DNA of 64,000 nt. It comes from Burkholderia guangdongensis (GTDB lineage: Bacteria; Pseudomonadota; Gammaproteobacteria; Burkholderiales; Burkholderiaceae). Positions 18,102 through 26,464 of this stretch are shown in pieces. The stretch covers positions 62,001 through 126,000 of the forward strand of contig NZ_JACBNX010000015.1 of assembly GCF_013403875.1 (NCBI RefSeq), in the 5' to 3' direction. The first letter of the stretch is position 1. The number at the start of each line of letters is the position of its first letter. The notes under the pieces are model-generated. The model was not told where the DNA came from. It ran no database searches and saw only the letters and a program-made list of their open reading frames with translations. The position numbers were made by a program, and so were the translations under genes.

Positions 18102-19400
18102 ATGAAAAGCAAGTCCCTGTTTGCACTCTCGGCCGCCGCGATCGTCGCGGCAGCCGCCCTCGTGCCGGTTCTGTGGCCGGGCAACGACACGCTGCACGGC
18201 AACGCCGCCGTCGCGGCCACGCCGTCCGATCAGGCCGCGCTGATCAAGAAGGGCGAATACCTCGCGCGCGTCGGCGACTGTATCGCGTGCCACACCGTGC
18301 GCGGCGGCAAGCCGTTCGCGGGCGGCCTACCGATGGCGACGCCGTTCGGCACGATGTACACGCCGAATATCACGCCGGACGATCAGTTCGGGATCGGCCG
18401 CTGGTCGTCCGACGATTTCTATCGCGCGGTGCACACCGGCCGCTCGAAGGACGGCAGCCTGCTGTATCCGGGCTTCCCGTTCGCGAGCTACACGAAGGTC
18501 ACGCGCGCGGATTCGGACGCGATCTACGCGTACCTTCGCTCGGTCGATCCGGTCAGCATCCCGAGCCGGCCGCACGAGCTGAAGTTCCCGTTCAACAACC
18601 GCAATCTGCTGATCGGCTGGCGCACGCTGTTCTTCAAGGAAGGCGAGTACAAGCCGGATCCGACGAAGTCGGTCGAATGGAACCGCGGCGCGTATCTGGT
18701 CGAAGGCCTCGGCCACTGCACGATGTGCCATACGTCGATCAACCTGATGGGCGGCCCGGTCAGCTCGTCGGCGTTCGCCGGCGGCCTGATTCCGCTGCAG
18801 AACTGGTATGCGCCGTCGCTGACGAACGACAAGGAACTCGGCCTCGGCGACTGGCATGTCGAGGAACTGTCGAACCTGTTGCAGACCGGCGTGTCAAACA
18901 AGGGTGCGGTGTTCGGCCCGATGGCGGACGTGGTCCACAACAGCCTGCAGTACATGAACGACGAAGATACGCGCGCGATGTCGACGTACCTGAAGTCGAT
19001 TCCGCAGAAGGCCGAAGCGCCGTCGCATCTGCAGTACGAGACGTCGAAGCAGTTCGGCAACGCGCTGTTCGACCAGGGCCAGAAGATCTTCAAGGACAAC
19101 TGCGCGACCTGCCACGCGGCAACCGGTCAGGGCAAGCCGCCTGCGTATCCGCCGCTCGCGCAGAACCGTTCGATCATGATGGAATCGGCGGTGAACCCGA
19201 TCCGCATGGTGCTGAACGGCGGCTATCCGCCGAGCACGATGAAGAATCCGCGTCCGTACGGGATGCCGCCGTTCGCGCAAGCGCTGTCGAACCAGGAAGT
19301 CGCTGCGGTCGTCACGTACATCCGGATGTCGTGGGGCAACAACGGTTCGCCGGTCTCGCCGCAACAGGTGAGCGACCTCCGTTCCGCGCCGCTCGACTGA
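18102..19400 (+). CDS. three-haem cytochrome c, alcohol-dehydrogenase-subunit type
   Basis: The protein has 432 residues. An N-terminal hydrophobic segment (8-25) is a signal peptide or anchor. Three CxxCH motifs are seen: CIACH (60-64), CTMCH (206-210) and CATCH (334-338). Size and haem spacing match the cytochrome subunit of membrane-bound alcohol/gluconate dehydrogenases (AdhB/GndC type). These pass electrons from a periplasmic dehydrogenase to ubiquinone or an oxidase. No dehydrogenase gene is adjacent, so the electron donor is unknown. The ribosome site is AAGGGAG, 19 nt after the dihaem cytochrome gene. Confidence 0.85.
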   Translation: MKSKSLFALSAAAIVAAAALVPVLWPGNDTLHGNAAVAATPSDQAALIKKGEYLARVGDCIACHTVRGGKPFAGGLPMATPFGTMYTPNITPDDQFGIGRWSSDDFYRAVHTGRSKDGSLLYPGFPFASYTKVTRADSDAIYAYLRSVDPVSIPSRPHELKFPFNNRNLLIGWRTLFFKEGEYKPDPTKSVEWNRGAYLVEGLGHCTMCHTSINLMGGPVSSSAFAGGLIPLQNWYAPSLTNDKELGLGDWHVEELSNLLQTGVSNKGAVFGPMADVVHNSLQYMNDEDTRAMSTYLKSIPQKAEAPSHLQYETSKQFGNALFDQGQKIFKDNCATCHAATGQGKPPAYPPLAQNRSIMMESAVNPIRMVLNGGYPPSTMKNPRPYGMPPFAQALSNQEVAAVVTYIRMSWGNNGSPVSPQQVSDLRSAPLD

Positions 19401-19419
19401 CCATCGGGTGACGCTCACG

Positions 19420-19460
19420 GGGCGCGGCTGCGGGAAACCGCGGCCGCGCCCTTTGTTTTT
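19420..19460 (+). terminator. rho-independent terminator after the cytochrome pair
   Basis: GGGCGCGGCTGCGG (19420-19433), loop GAAA, and CCGCGGCCGCGCCC (19438-19451) form a 14-bp stem with a single G-T wobble. It is followed by TTTGTTTTTT. The structure is a very strong intrinsic terminator. Confidence 0.9.
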
Positions 19461-19516
19461 TGGCGATGCATGCCGCGCCGGCCGCGCGACGCATCGCCGC
19501 TGATAAAAGGTTGTCT

Positions 19517-21004
19517 ATGTCATTCGAATCTCTCGGCCTCGCCGAACCGCTCGTGAAAGCAGTCAACGAGCTGGGCTACACCTCGCCGACGCCGATCCAG
19601 TCGCAGGCGATTCCCGCCGTGCTCGGCGGCGGCGACCTGCTCGCCGGCGCGCAAACCGGCACCGGCAAGACCGCCGGCTTCACGCTGCCGATCCTGCAGC
19701 GTCTTCATACGTTCTACGCCGAGCATCGCCAGGCGAAGCGCGCGGTGCGCGCACTGATCCTCACGCCGACGCGCGAGCTCGCCGCGCAGGTCGAGGAGAG
19801 CGTGCGCGCGTACAGCAAGTATCTGAAGCTGCGCTCGACCGTGATGTTCGGCGGCGTCAGCATCAATCCGCAGATCGATGCGCTCAAGCGCGGCGTCGAC
19901 ATCGTCGTCGCCACGCCCGGGCGGCTGCTCGACCACATGCAGCAGAAGACGATCGACGTGTCCGAGCTCGACATTCTCGTGCTCGACGAAGCCGACCGCA
20001 TGCTCGACATGGGCTTCATCCACGACATCAAGCGCGTGCTCGCGAAGCTGCCGCCGCGCCGGCAGAACCTGCTGTTCTCCGCGACGTTCTCCGACGAGAT
20101 CAAGGCGCTTGCGGACAACCTGCTCGATTCGCCGGCGCTGATCGAAGTCGCGCGCCGCAACACGACCGCCGAGTCGGTCGCGCAGAAGATCCATCCGGTC
20201 GACCGCGACCGCAAGCGCGAGTTGCTCACGCATCTGATCCGCGAGCACAACTGGTTCCAGGTGCTCGTGTTCACGCGCACGAAGCACGGCGCGAACCGGC
20301 TCGCCGAGCAGTTGACGAAGGACGGCATCAGCGCGATGGCGATCCACGGCAACAAGAGCCAGTCGGCGCGCACGCGCGCGCTCGCGGAATTCAAGAGCAG
20401 CACGCTGCAGGTGCTCGTCGCGACCGACATCGCCGCGCGCGGGATCGACATCGATCAACTGCCGCACGTCGTCAACTTCGATCTGCCGAACGTGCCCGAG
20501 GACTACGTGCACCGGATCGGCCGCACCGGCCGCGCGGGGGCGACGGGCGAAGCGGTGTCGCTCGTCTGCGTCGACGAGAAGCAGTTGCTGCGCGACATCG
20601 AGCGACTGATCAAGCGCGAGATTCCGCAGGAAGTGATCGCGGGCTTCGAGCCCGATCCGACCGCGAAACCCGAGCCGATCCAGATGCGCGGCCAGCAGCG
20701 GCAGGGGCAGCGTGCCGGTGGTGGAAACGGCGGCGGGAATCGGGGTGGAAATGGCGGCGGGAGCGGCGGCGGAAGTGGCGGGAACAGCGGCGGAAATCGC
20801 GCGCCGCGCGCGGCGGCCGGGTCGGCCCAGCCGGGCCGGATCAGTCCAACCGGGCGCGAAGCGCATGCGCAGCCGAAGACCGAGAAGCCGAAGGCCGCGA
20901 AGCCGCGCAGTGCGCCCAGCGGCAACGGCCCGCGCGCAGCGAACGGCAACGCCGCGCACCCGAACCGCAACCGCTCGTCGCGCAGCGGCCAGCGCGGGCA
21001 CTAA
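19517..21004 (+). CDS. rhlE: DEAD-box ATP-dependent RNA helicase RhlE
   Basis: The protein has 495 residues. All helicase motifs are present: the Q motif around 24-28, Walker A AQTGTGKT (45-52), PTRELA, DEAD (157-160), SAT (188-190), and HRIGRTGR (332-339). After about residue 410 the protein becomes a disordered Gly/Asn then Arg/Ala/Pro-rich tail, usual in Burkholderia RhlE and likely RNA-binding. RhlE remodels RNA in ribosome assembly and mRNA decay. AAAGG lies six nt before ATG 19517. The last codon overlaps the convergent gene at 21001. Confidence 0.9.
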   Translation: MSFESLGLAEPLVKAVNELGYTSPTPIQSQAIPAVLGGGDLLAGAQTGTGKTAGFTLPILQRLHTFYAEHRQAKRAVRALILTPTRELAAQVEESVRAYSKYLKLRSTVMFGGVSINPQIDALKRGVDIVVATPGRLLDHMQQKTIDVSELDILVLDEADRMLDMGFIHDIKRVLAKLPPRRQNLLFSATFSDEIKALADNLLDSPALIEVARRNTTAESVAQKIHPVDRDRKRELLTHLIREHNWFQVLVFTRTKHGANRLAEQLTKDGISAMAIHGNKSQSARTRALAEFKSSTLQVLVATDIAARGIDIDQLPHVVNFDLPNVPEDYVHRIGRTGRAGATGEAVSLVCVDEKQLLRDIERLIKREIPQEVIAGFEPDPTAKPEPIQMRGQQRQGQRAGGGNGGGNRGGNGGGSGGGSGGNSGGNRAPRAAAGSAQPGRISPTGREAHAQPKTEKPKAAKPRSAPSGNGPRAANGNAAHPNRNRSSRSGQRGH

Positions 21005-21519
21005 AGCTGTGCGGCGGCGCGGCGCAGGTGCTCGATCTGGCGTTGCCAGCGCGCGAGCACCCCGTCGCGCTCATCCTGCAGCGCGAACGTGATGCCGGTC
21101 GCGAGGCGCGCATAGCCGACGCGCTGCGCATCGCCATGCGCGATCGTCGCGCTGAAACCCGCGAGGCCGCCGAAATCGCCGTCGAGCGGCGTCACGTCCA
21201 GTTGCGCCTGCAGAAACGCGCCATCGACGACGAGCGTCAGCGCGGCCGCGCGCCGCTGCGCGAGCGTGACGCTCGCGCGCGACTTCGGCCATAGCGCGAA
21301 GAGCAGCAGGCGTTCGTCGCGCGCGTAGAGTTCGCCGACGCTGAGCAGCGTCGTGCGCAACTGCCCTTCCCCGGTCGCGACGATCAGCGCCGCCGCGACG
21401 TCCGCCTTGCGCGCGACGTCGGTGCCGTCGAACAGCGACACCACCTCAGGCGGCCACGCGTCGAACGTCCATTGCTCGAGCGCGGCGCGAGGCAGGCCGG
21501 CGGTCGGGCCGGCGGTCAT
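21001..21519 (-). CDS. conserved hypothetical, possibly PNPOx-like split-barrel protein
   Basis: The protein has 172 residues with no signal peptide or membrane helix. The pattern [23 protein letters not shown], followed by beta-rich [16 protein letters not shown], resembles the FMN-binding split barrel of pyridoxamine-phosphate-oxidase-like proteins. This is a weak structural impression, not a family match. It is convergent with rhlE (four-base overlap) and 36 nt downstream of the ferritin-like gene on the same strand, so it may share that transcript. Confidence 0.55.
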   Translation of the reverse strand: MTAGPTAGLPRAALEQWTFDAWPPEVVSLFDGTDVARKADVAAALIVATGEGQLRTTLLSVGELYARDERLLLFALWPKSRASVTLAQRRAAALTLVVDGAFLQAQLDVTPLDGDFGGLAGFSATIAHGDAQRVGYARLATGITFALQDERDGVLARWQRQIEHLRRAAAQL

Positions 21520-21555
21520 CGCGTCACCCCGCGGCGACGGCGCGCGGCGCGCTTT

Positions 21556-22383
21556 TCAACGAAAGAACACATGCTGCGTGATCTTCGCGAGCGGATAGTG
21601 GACGCTCGGCTGAAGCTTCGCGGGCAGATCGAGCGGCTTCAGCAGCATCTTCACGCACATGTCGGCGGACAGATTGCGCCGCACGAGCGCACTCACGCGC
21701 GCCGTGCGCGCACGGTTGTAGTCGCTGTCGCCGACGCGCTCCGGATAGCGGATCGCGAACACGTGGCGCAACGCGATCTCCGAGTCCTCGTTCTTGATTT
21801 CCATCACGCGACGCATCAGCGCGCCGAGCACCGCGAGCCGGCCGTTGCCCTCGAGCGCGTTGTACTTCTTGAAATATTTGAAGAAGTGCTTGTAGTGGCG
21901 CACCTCGTCGGTGCGGATGTTGTCGGTGATCTCCTTCAGCACCGGCTCGTCCGAGCATTCGTTGATCGCCCGGTACAGCGTGGCGGTGCCGGTCTCGACG
22001 ACGCAGCGCGCGACCATCTCGAGCGCGCGCGTCTTCTCGAACGCGTCGATCGAGCAGGTTTTCGAGTACTCGTCGAAGAAGTTCGCGAATGCGGTGTCCC
22101 AGTCGAATTCCGGCCACACGTACGCGATGTAGGCCTTCAGTGCCCTGCCGTGCTGCAGTTCCTCGTGCTCCCACGCGTTGTTCAGCCACGCGGAAACTTC
22201 CGGATCGTCGTTGAAGAATTCGCTGAGGTTGCTCGTGTACAGATCCGAGCCGCTCTCGATGAACGACGCTGCGCACAGCAGCAGCAGCAGATCCTCGTTC
22301 GCCGCGGCGCGTTGACGATCGATCCGCGTGAGATCGATGTCCTCGATTCGCCACGGCATGACATGCGTGGTTTCAGTCTGCAT
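21556..22383 (-). CDS. diiron ferritin-like four-helix protein
   Basis: The protein has 275 residues. A full diiron ligand set can be read: Glu43, Glu75-x-x-His78 in EHEELQHG, Glu130, and Glu160-x-x-His163 in TDEVRHYKHF. This E, ExxH, E, ExxH order is that of ferritin-like oxidases and storage proteins, so it probably binds two irons and reacts with O2 or peroxide. The reaction is unknown. The last 90 residues lie outside the bundle. TTGGAG precedes ATG 22383. No obvious redox partner is adjacent. Confidence 0.75.
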   Translation of the reverse strand: MQTETTHVMPWRIEDIDLTRIDRQRAAANEDLLLLLCAASFIESGSDLYTSNLSEFFNDDPEVSAWLNNAWEHEELQHGRALKAYIAYVWPEFDWDTAFANFFDEYSKTCSIDAFEKTRALEMVARCVVETGTATLYRAINECSDEPVLKEITDNIRTDEVRHYKHFFKYFKKYNALEGNGRLAVLGALMRRVMEIKNEDSEIALRHVFAIRYPERVGDSDYNRARTARVSALVRRNLSADMCVKMLLKPLDLPAKLQPSVHYPLAKITQHVFFR

Positions 22384-22589
22384 GGTGTCGCGCTCCAAAC
22401 GCCGCCTCGGCAAGCGGCCCGCGCAATGCGGGCGACACGTGTCGAAGCGGCACATACCAACCGTGTTCGAGACATTCCAGAATGGTATCCGGACTTGTAT
22501 GATCCTGCTCCCAACCACTGACCATACCCGACAGACGCAGTTCCACTTCAGCGCTTCAGTAATATTAGATGCGTAATTCGAATGATGCC

Positions 22590-22620
22590 CGTGAAACGAC
22601 AAGCGGCCCCACGGGCCGCG
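22590..22620 (-). terminator. probable terminator of the ggt gene
   Basis: Read leftwards, GCGGCCC-GTG-GGGCCGC (arms 22603-22609 and 22613-22619) forms a perfect 7-bp stem followed by TTGTCGTTTC. The T-run is interrupted, so efficiency is uncertain. Confidence 0.5.
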
Positions 22621-22648
22621 CTTTCGACAGCAGGCTGGAAGCGATCCG

Positions 22649-24289
22649 TCAGAAACCGGCCGCGAGACCGTCGCGCCGGCTGTCGCTCGCGGCCACGTAG
22701 CCGCGCTCGCGATCGTCGCGGTCGAGCCGCCAGATGAACTGCCCCGAACCGAAATCCATGTACGGATCGTCGATCGACTGAATCGCGTGGCCGCGCGCGA
22801 CGAGCGCATCGACGAGCGTGTGGTCCATGCTCGACTCGACGTCGAGCGTGAAGTCGCGATTGACCTTCCAGCGCGGCGCATCGCACGCGGCCTGCGGCTG
22901 CTGGCCGTAGCCGACCATCCGCACGAGCGTCTGCAGATGCCCCTGCGGCTGCATGTCGCCGCCCATCACGCCGAAGCTCATCACCGCCTCGGTGCGGCCG
23001 TTCACCTGCTCGGTCAGGAACGCCGGGATGATCGTATGGAACGGACGCTTGCCGCCATCGACCACGTTCGGCGACGCCGGGTCCATCGAGAAGCCGCAGC
23101 CGCGATTCTGCAGCGCGATCCCCGCGCCCGGCACGACGAGCCCCGAGCCGAAGCCCATGTAGTTCGACTGGATGAAGCTGACCATCATCCCGCGCTCGTC
23201 GGCCGCCGACAGATAGATCGTGCCGCCCGCGCGCGGCATTCCGAAGCCGAAGTGCGTCGCGCGCGTGCGGTCGATCAGCTTCGCGCGCGACGCGAGATAC
23301 GCGTCGTCGAGCATCTGCGCGGGCGTCACGTCCATCGCGCGCGGATCGGCGACGTAACGATAGACGTCCGCGAACGCGAGCTTCATCGCCTCGATCAGCA
23401 CGTGCTGCGTGTCTGGCGAATCGATGCCCGCGTCGCCGATGCCGACATGCTCGACGATGCCGAGCGCGATCAGCGCGGCGATCCCCTGCCCGTTTGGCGG
23501 AATCTCGTGGACCGTGTAATCGCGAAAGCGCTTGCCGATCGGCTCGACCCATTCGGGCCGGTAAGCGCGCAGATCCGCGCCGGTCAGCGCGCCGCCGCCT
23601 TCGCGCGCGAACGCCGCGATCCGCTCGGCGATCTCGCCTTCGTAGAACGCACGCGCGCCGTCGCGCGCGAGCGCGCGCAGCGTCGTCGCGTGGCCGGGCA
23701 GGCGCACGCGCTCGCCGACTTCCGGCGCGCGGCCGTTCGGCATGAACGTGTCCGCGAAGCCCGGCAGCGATTTCAGCGCGGGCACCGCGGCCGCCCACTT
23801 GTGCGCGACGATCGGCGGCACCGCATAGCCGCGCTCCGCGATCTCGATCGCCGGTTCGAGCAAATCCGCGAACGGCAGCGAGCCGAACTTCGCGTGCAGC
23901 GCCTCCCAGCCCGCGACCACGCCCGGCACCGTCACCGTGTCCCAGCCGCGCGTCGGCTGCCGCGCGATGCCAGGCGCGGCCTCGCCGTGGCGGCGCTTGA
24001 AGTAGTCGACGTTCCACGCGGCCGGCGCGACGCCCGATGCATTGAGCCCGGAGAGCCGCTCGCCGTCCCACACGAGCGCGAACGCATCGCCGCCGAGCCC
24101 GCACGACACCGGCTCGACGACCGTGATCGCGGCCGCGGCCGCGAGCGCCGCGTCGACCGCGTTGCCGCCTTTCCACAGCATCCGCAGGCCCGCCTGCGCG
24201 GCGAGCGGATGCGACGTCGACACCACGTTGCGCGCGAACACCGGAATGCGCGTCGTCGGATACGGGTTCTGCCAGTTGAAGCCAGTCAT
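22649..24289 (-). CDS. gamma-glutamyltransferase-family Ntn hydrolase
   Basis: The protein has 546 residues. The start of the small subunit is visible as GGTIYLSAADERG, where the Thr is the autoprocessing and catalytic nucleophile. GLGGDAFALVWDG and GGDMQPQGHLQ are other family motifs. There is no signal peptide, so it is a cytoplasmic YwrD-like member rather than periplasmic Ggt. The substrate may be a gamma-glutamyl compound or a cephalosporin-like amide. I chose ATG 24289 because GAGGTG lies seven nt upstream; the GTG at 24298 overlaps that motif. Confidence 0.85.
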   Translation of the reverse strand: MTGFNWQNPYPTTRIPVFARNVVSTSHPLAAQAGLRMLWKGGNAVDAALAAAAAITVVEPVSCGLGGDAFALVWDGERLSGLNASGVAPAAWNVDYFKRRHGEAAPGIARQPTRGWDTVTVPGVVAGWEALHAKFGSLPFADLLEPAIEIAERGYAVPPIVAHKWAAAVPALKSLPGFADTFMPNGRAPEVGERVRLPGHATTLRALARDGARAFYEGEIAERIAAFAREGGGALTGADLRAYRPEWVEPIGKRFRDYTVHEIPPNGQGIAALIALGIVEHVGIGDAGIDSPDTQHVLIEAMKLAFADVYRYVADPRAMDVTPAQMLDDAYLASRAKLIDRTRATHFGFGMPRAGGTIYLSAADERGMMVSFIQSNYMGFGSGLVVPGAGIALQNRGCGFSMDPASPNVVDGGKRPFHTIIPAFLTEQVNGRTEAVMSFGVMGGDMQPQGHLQTLVRMVGYGQQPQAACDAPRWKVNRDFTLDVESSMDHTLVDALVARGHAIQSIDDPYMDFGSGQFIWRLDRDDRERGYVAASDSRRDGLAAGF

Positions 24290-24362
24290 CGGATACACCT
24301 CGTCGGAAGCCAGCGCGGAATCGCGCGAGCCGACATTCCAGCGTGATCGGCCGGATCGCGCA

Positions 24363-24383
24363 AATTCATTTATTTAATGAATT
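24363..24383. promoter_or_regulatory. operator-like inverted repeat between ggt-like gene and glpR
   Basis: AATTCATT (24363-24370), spacer TATTT, and AATGAATT (24376-24383) form a perfect 8-bp inverted repeat. It lies in an A/T-rich patch 74 nt upstream of the gamma-glutamyltransferase start and 111 nt upstream of glpR. Size and symmetry suit a dimeric helix-turn-helix regulator. It does not resemble the GlpR-type site before glpD. Further right, TACAAT at 24457-24462 may be the glpR -10 element. Confidence 0.5.
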
Positions 24384-24494
24384 GATGCACAAACCGTATC
24401 AATCCCCATGAAGCGCGATCGCGGCCCGCGCGCCCGGCGCATCGGCCGAACGCCCTTACAATAGCCGCTTCGCCTTCCCGCCCGTGTCGCCGCC

Positions 24495-25274
24495 ATGCCC
24501 CGAGATCCCCGCCTCACCCTGAACGCGCGCCAGCAGGCGCTACTCGACTGGGTGCAGCGCGACGGCTTCGTGACCGTCGACGATCTCGCCGCGCATTTCG
24601 CGGTCACGCCGCAGACGATCCGCCGCGACGTGAACTGGCTTGCCGACCTGAACCTGCTGCGCCGCTATCACGGCGGCGCAAGCCTGCCGACGAGCGCCGA
24701 GAACGTGTCGTACAGCGCGCGCCAGCGGATGTTCCACGACGAGAAGCGGCGCATCGCGGCGCTCGCCGCGTCGCACATCCCGGATCAGGCGTCGCTGTTC
24801 ATCAACCTCGGCACGACGACCGAGGAAGTCGCGCGTGCGTTGAACCGCCATCACGGGCTGCGCGTGATCACGAACAACCTGAACGTCGCGTCGATGATGA
24901 GCGGCTATCCGGACTGCGAGGTGCTGATCACCGGCGGCATCGTGCGGCCGTGGGACAAGGGCATCGTCGGCGAGCTCGCGATCGAGTTCATCCGGCAGTT
25001 CAAGGTCGACTACGCGATCGTCGGCACGTCCGCGATCGAGCCGGACGGCACGCTGCGCGACTTCGACACGCGGGAGGTGCGCGTGGCCGAGGCGATCATC
25101 GCGCATGCGCGCACCGCGTATCTGGTCGCCGACCACTCGAAGGTCGGCCGCCCGGCGCTCGTGCGCCAGGGGCATCTGTCGCAGATCCACGCGCTCTTCA
25201 CCGACAAGCCGCTGCCGCCCGAGATGGCCGACGCGGTCGCGGCGGCCGGCACGCAAGTCTTCGTCGCCGACTGA
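24495..25274 (+). CDS. glpR: DeoR-family glycerol-3-phosphate regulon repressor
   Basis: The protein has 259 residues. A DeoR-type helix-turn-helix lies at about 27-50 (VTVDDLAAHFAVTPQTIRRDVNWL) and continues RRYHGGA. The sensor domain has INLGTTTEEVA (phosphosugar loop) and VGTSAIEPDGTLRDFD. It is expected to repress glp genes in the absence of glycerol-3-phosphate. The glpD and glpK genes follow about 1.2 kb downstream, and a GlpR-like palindrome overlaps the glpD promoter. The ribosome site before ATG 24495 is weak. Confidence 0.9.
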   Translation: MPRDPRLTLNARQQALLDWVQRDGFVTVDDLAAHFAVTPQTIRRDVNWLADLNLLRRYHGGASLPTSAENVSYSARQRMFHDEKRRIAALAASHIPDQASLFINLGTTTEEVARALNRHHGLRVITNNLNVASMMSGYPDCEVLITGGIVRPWDKGIVGELAIEFIRQFKVDYAIVGTSAIEPDGTLRDFDTREVRVAEAIIAHARTAYLVADHSKVGRPALVRQGHLSQIHALFTDKPLPPEMADAVAAAGTQVFVAD

Positions 25275-25386
25275 CCGGCGATGCTGCGCCGCACCCAAAA
25301 CTTCAAGTGAAATCAAGAAGTTGGCCGTCAGCGCAAACCGCTTCCGGCGGGCGCGACTGTCAATCTGAAAATTAACAGGGCACGAT

Positions 25387-25415
25387 TTGGCGTTGCCCGT
25401 CCGCTCGACTAGACT
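25387..25415 (+). promoter_or_regulatory. candidate sigma-70 promoter upstream of the 65-aa ORF
   Basis: TTGGCG (25387-25392), exactly 17 nt, then TAGACT (25410-25415). It sits in the 300-base gap after glpR and would give an untranslated leader of about 150 nt for the small gene. Nothing else is recognisable in that gap. Confidence 0.45.
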
Positions 25416-25574
25416 CCAGTTCCCTGGCCCGGTGCCCGCGTCATTCGCGCGTCCGAAAGCGGTCCCCACCGAGCAGGCGCAAACAGCTTTTCCCCCCACG
25501 CCACCTTGCTGGGTATCTCGCACCGGACATCGAACCGGATGCGAGGGCAATCCGGTTGTCATGGAGAGAACGCA

Positions 25575-25772
25575 ATGCTGAGTCCGCATGAATTCGCCAC
25601 GCTACTGCTAGTGAAAGACGCCCCCGACCACCACGACATGGAGCGCGAGGAACTCGACGCACTGCTCGAACAGCAGCTCGTCCGCCTCGAAGGCCTTGGA
25701 TCGGGCCGCCGATACTGCGTCACCGAGACCGGCGACGCGACGCTGCGCTCGATCAAATACCGATTTTCCTGA
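25575..25772 (+). CDS. small conserved-looking hypothetical protein (65 aa)
   Basis: The 65-residue acidic protein starts MLSPHEFATLLLVKDAP and ends with a predicted wing-like LGSGRRYCVTETGDATLRSI. It looks like a minimal winged-helix fragment (helices, then a basic loop and beta hairpin), but I do not recognise the family. GGAG precedes ATG 25575 by nine nt and codon use matches its neighbours, so it is likely real. It is flanked by glpR upstream and a GC-rich hairpin downstream, hence probably monocistronic. Confidence 0.65.
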   Translation: MLSPHEFATLLLVKDAPDHHDMEREELDALLEQQLVRLEGLGSGRRYCVTETGDATLRSIKYRFS

Positions 25773-25863
25773 CCGCGGCGGCCGCCGGACAGCCGCCGCG
25801 CGCATCATTGCCGGCCACGTACCCGCCACGGGACGCAGCCGGTTCGCCACGCATATCGACGCA

Positions 25864-25884
25864 GGGCGCCCGAACCGGGCGCCC
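25864..25884. terminator. GC-rich hairpin between convergent genes
   Basis: GGGCGCCC (25864-25871), GAACC, GGGCGCCC (25877-25884) pair perfectly. A second stem, CGCGGCGGC/GCCGCCGCG, lies at 25774-25800. Neither has a T-run. They lie between the 65-aa gene and the convergent lipoprotein gene and may act as weak bidirectional or factor-dependent terminators. Confidence 0.35.
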
Positions 25885-25960
25885 GGGATGCGGTCGTTCG
25901 TGCATGCCGTCCGCGCTTGCCGTCCGCTGCTGCCGTGCGTTCTTGCCGTCCGTTTCTACC

Positions 25961-26323
25961 TTAGCCGCCGCGCAGCGTCGGATCGACGGCCGCGCGCCAG
26001 CTCAGCGCCTGCGCACGCGCGTCGTTGAAGTAGCTCACCCACGCGGCGCGGCCGGGCGAGCCCGGCGCCGCGTAGTGCGCCGAAAGTTCGTTTACGAACG
26101 CGCAGTAGCGCGCATCCGGCACGCCGCCGTGACGTTTCGCGACGTACGCGTCGTAGAGCGCCGAATAGGCCGGCCGCGCATCCACGCCCCAGTCGCGTGC
26201 CGCGCCGCCGCACGACGTCTGCAGCGCGTCGAACGACGGCGCCCGCCAGCCTCCGCCGAGCGGCAAATCGGCCGCGCAGCCCGCGAGCGCGGTTAGCGCG
26301 CCCGCGATGATCCAGATACGCAT
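25961..26323 (-). CDS. small predicted lipoprotein
   Basis: The protein has 120 residues. The signal sequence MRIWIIAGALTALAGC ends in a lipobox with Cys16 as the lipidation site. The mature part contains two further Cys residues (SCGGAARDW and ARYCAF) that could form a disulphide. I do not recognise the family. AGGGGGAT lies directly before ATG 26323. The gene is divergent from glpD, and the two share a 141-base promoter region containing the GlpR-like site. Confidence 0.7.
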   Translation of the reverse strand: MRIWIIAGALTALAGCAADLPLGGGWRAPSFDALQTSCGGAARDWGVDARPAYSALYDAYVAKRHGGVPDARYCAFVNELSAHYAAPGSPGRAAWVSYFNDARAQALSWRAAVDPTLRGG

Positions 26324-26404
26324 GACATCCCCCTGCGTCGACACGACGATACGGCAAGTATCGTCCGGGAACGCGCGCCGTGCCATCGTGCGCGTCTTTC
26401 GAAC

Positions 26405-26433
26405 TTTACATCTTCGAATTTGTTCGTTAAATT
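26405..26433 (+). promoter_or_regulatory. glpD promoter
   Basis: TTTACA (26405-26410), a 17-nt spacer and TAAATT (26428-26433) give a good sigma-70 pair. The expected start point is near 26440, about 25 nt before the GTG start of glpD. Confidence 0.6.
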
Positions 26434-26447
26434 TCGAATTCGAACAT
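26431..26447. promoter_or_regulatory. GlpR-type operator overlapping the glpD -10 element
   Basis: ATTTCGAATTCGAACAT is a near-perfect palindrome with TTCG and CGAA half-sites spaced by four bases. That matches the half-site and spacing of the E. coli GlpR operator (ATGTTCG-N4-CGAACAT; established knowledge). Extra TTCG half-sites occur at 26413-26416 and 26423-26426. A repressor bound here would cover the -10 element and start point of glpD. Confidence 0.6.
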
Positions 26448-26464
26448 CATCAACGAGATCGCAG

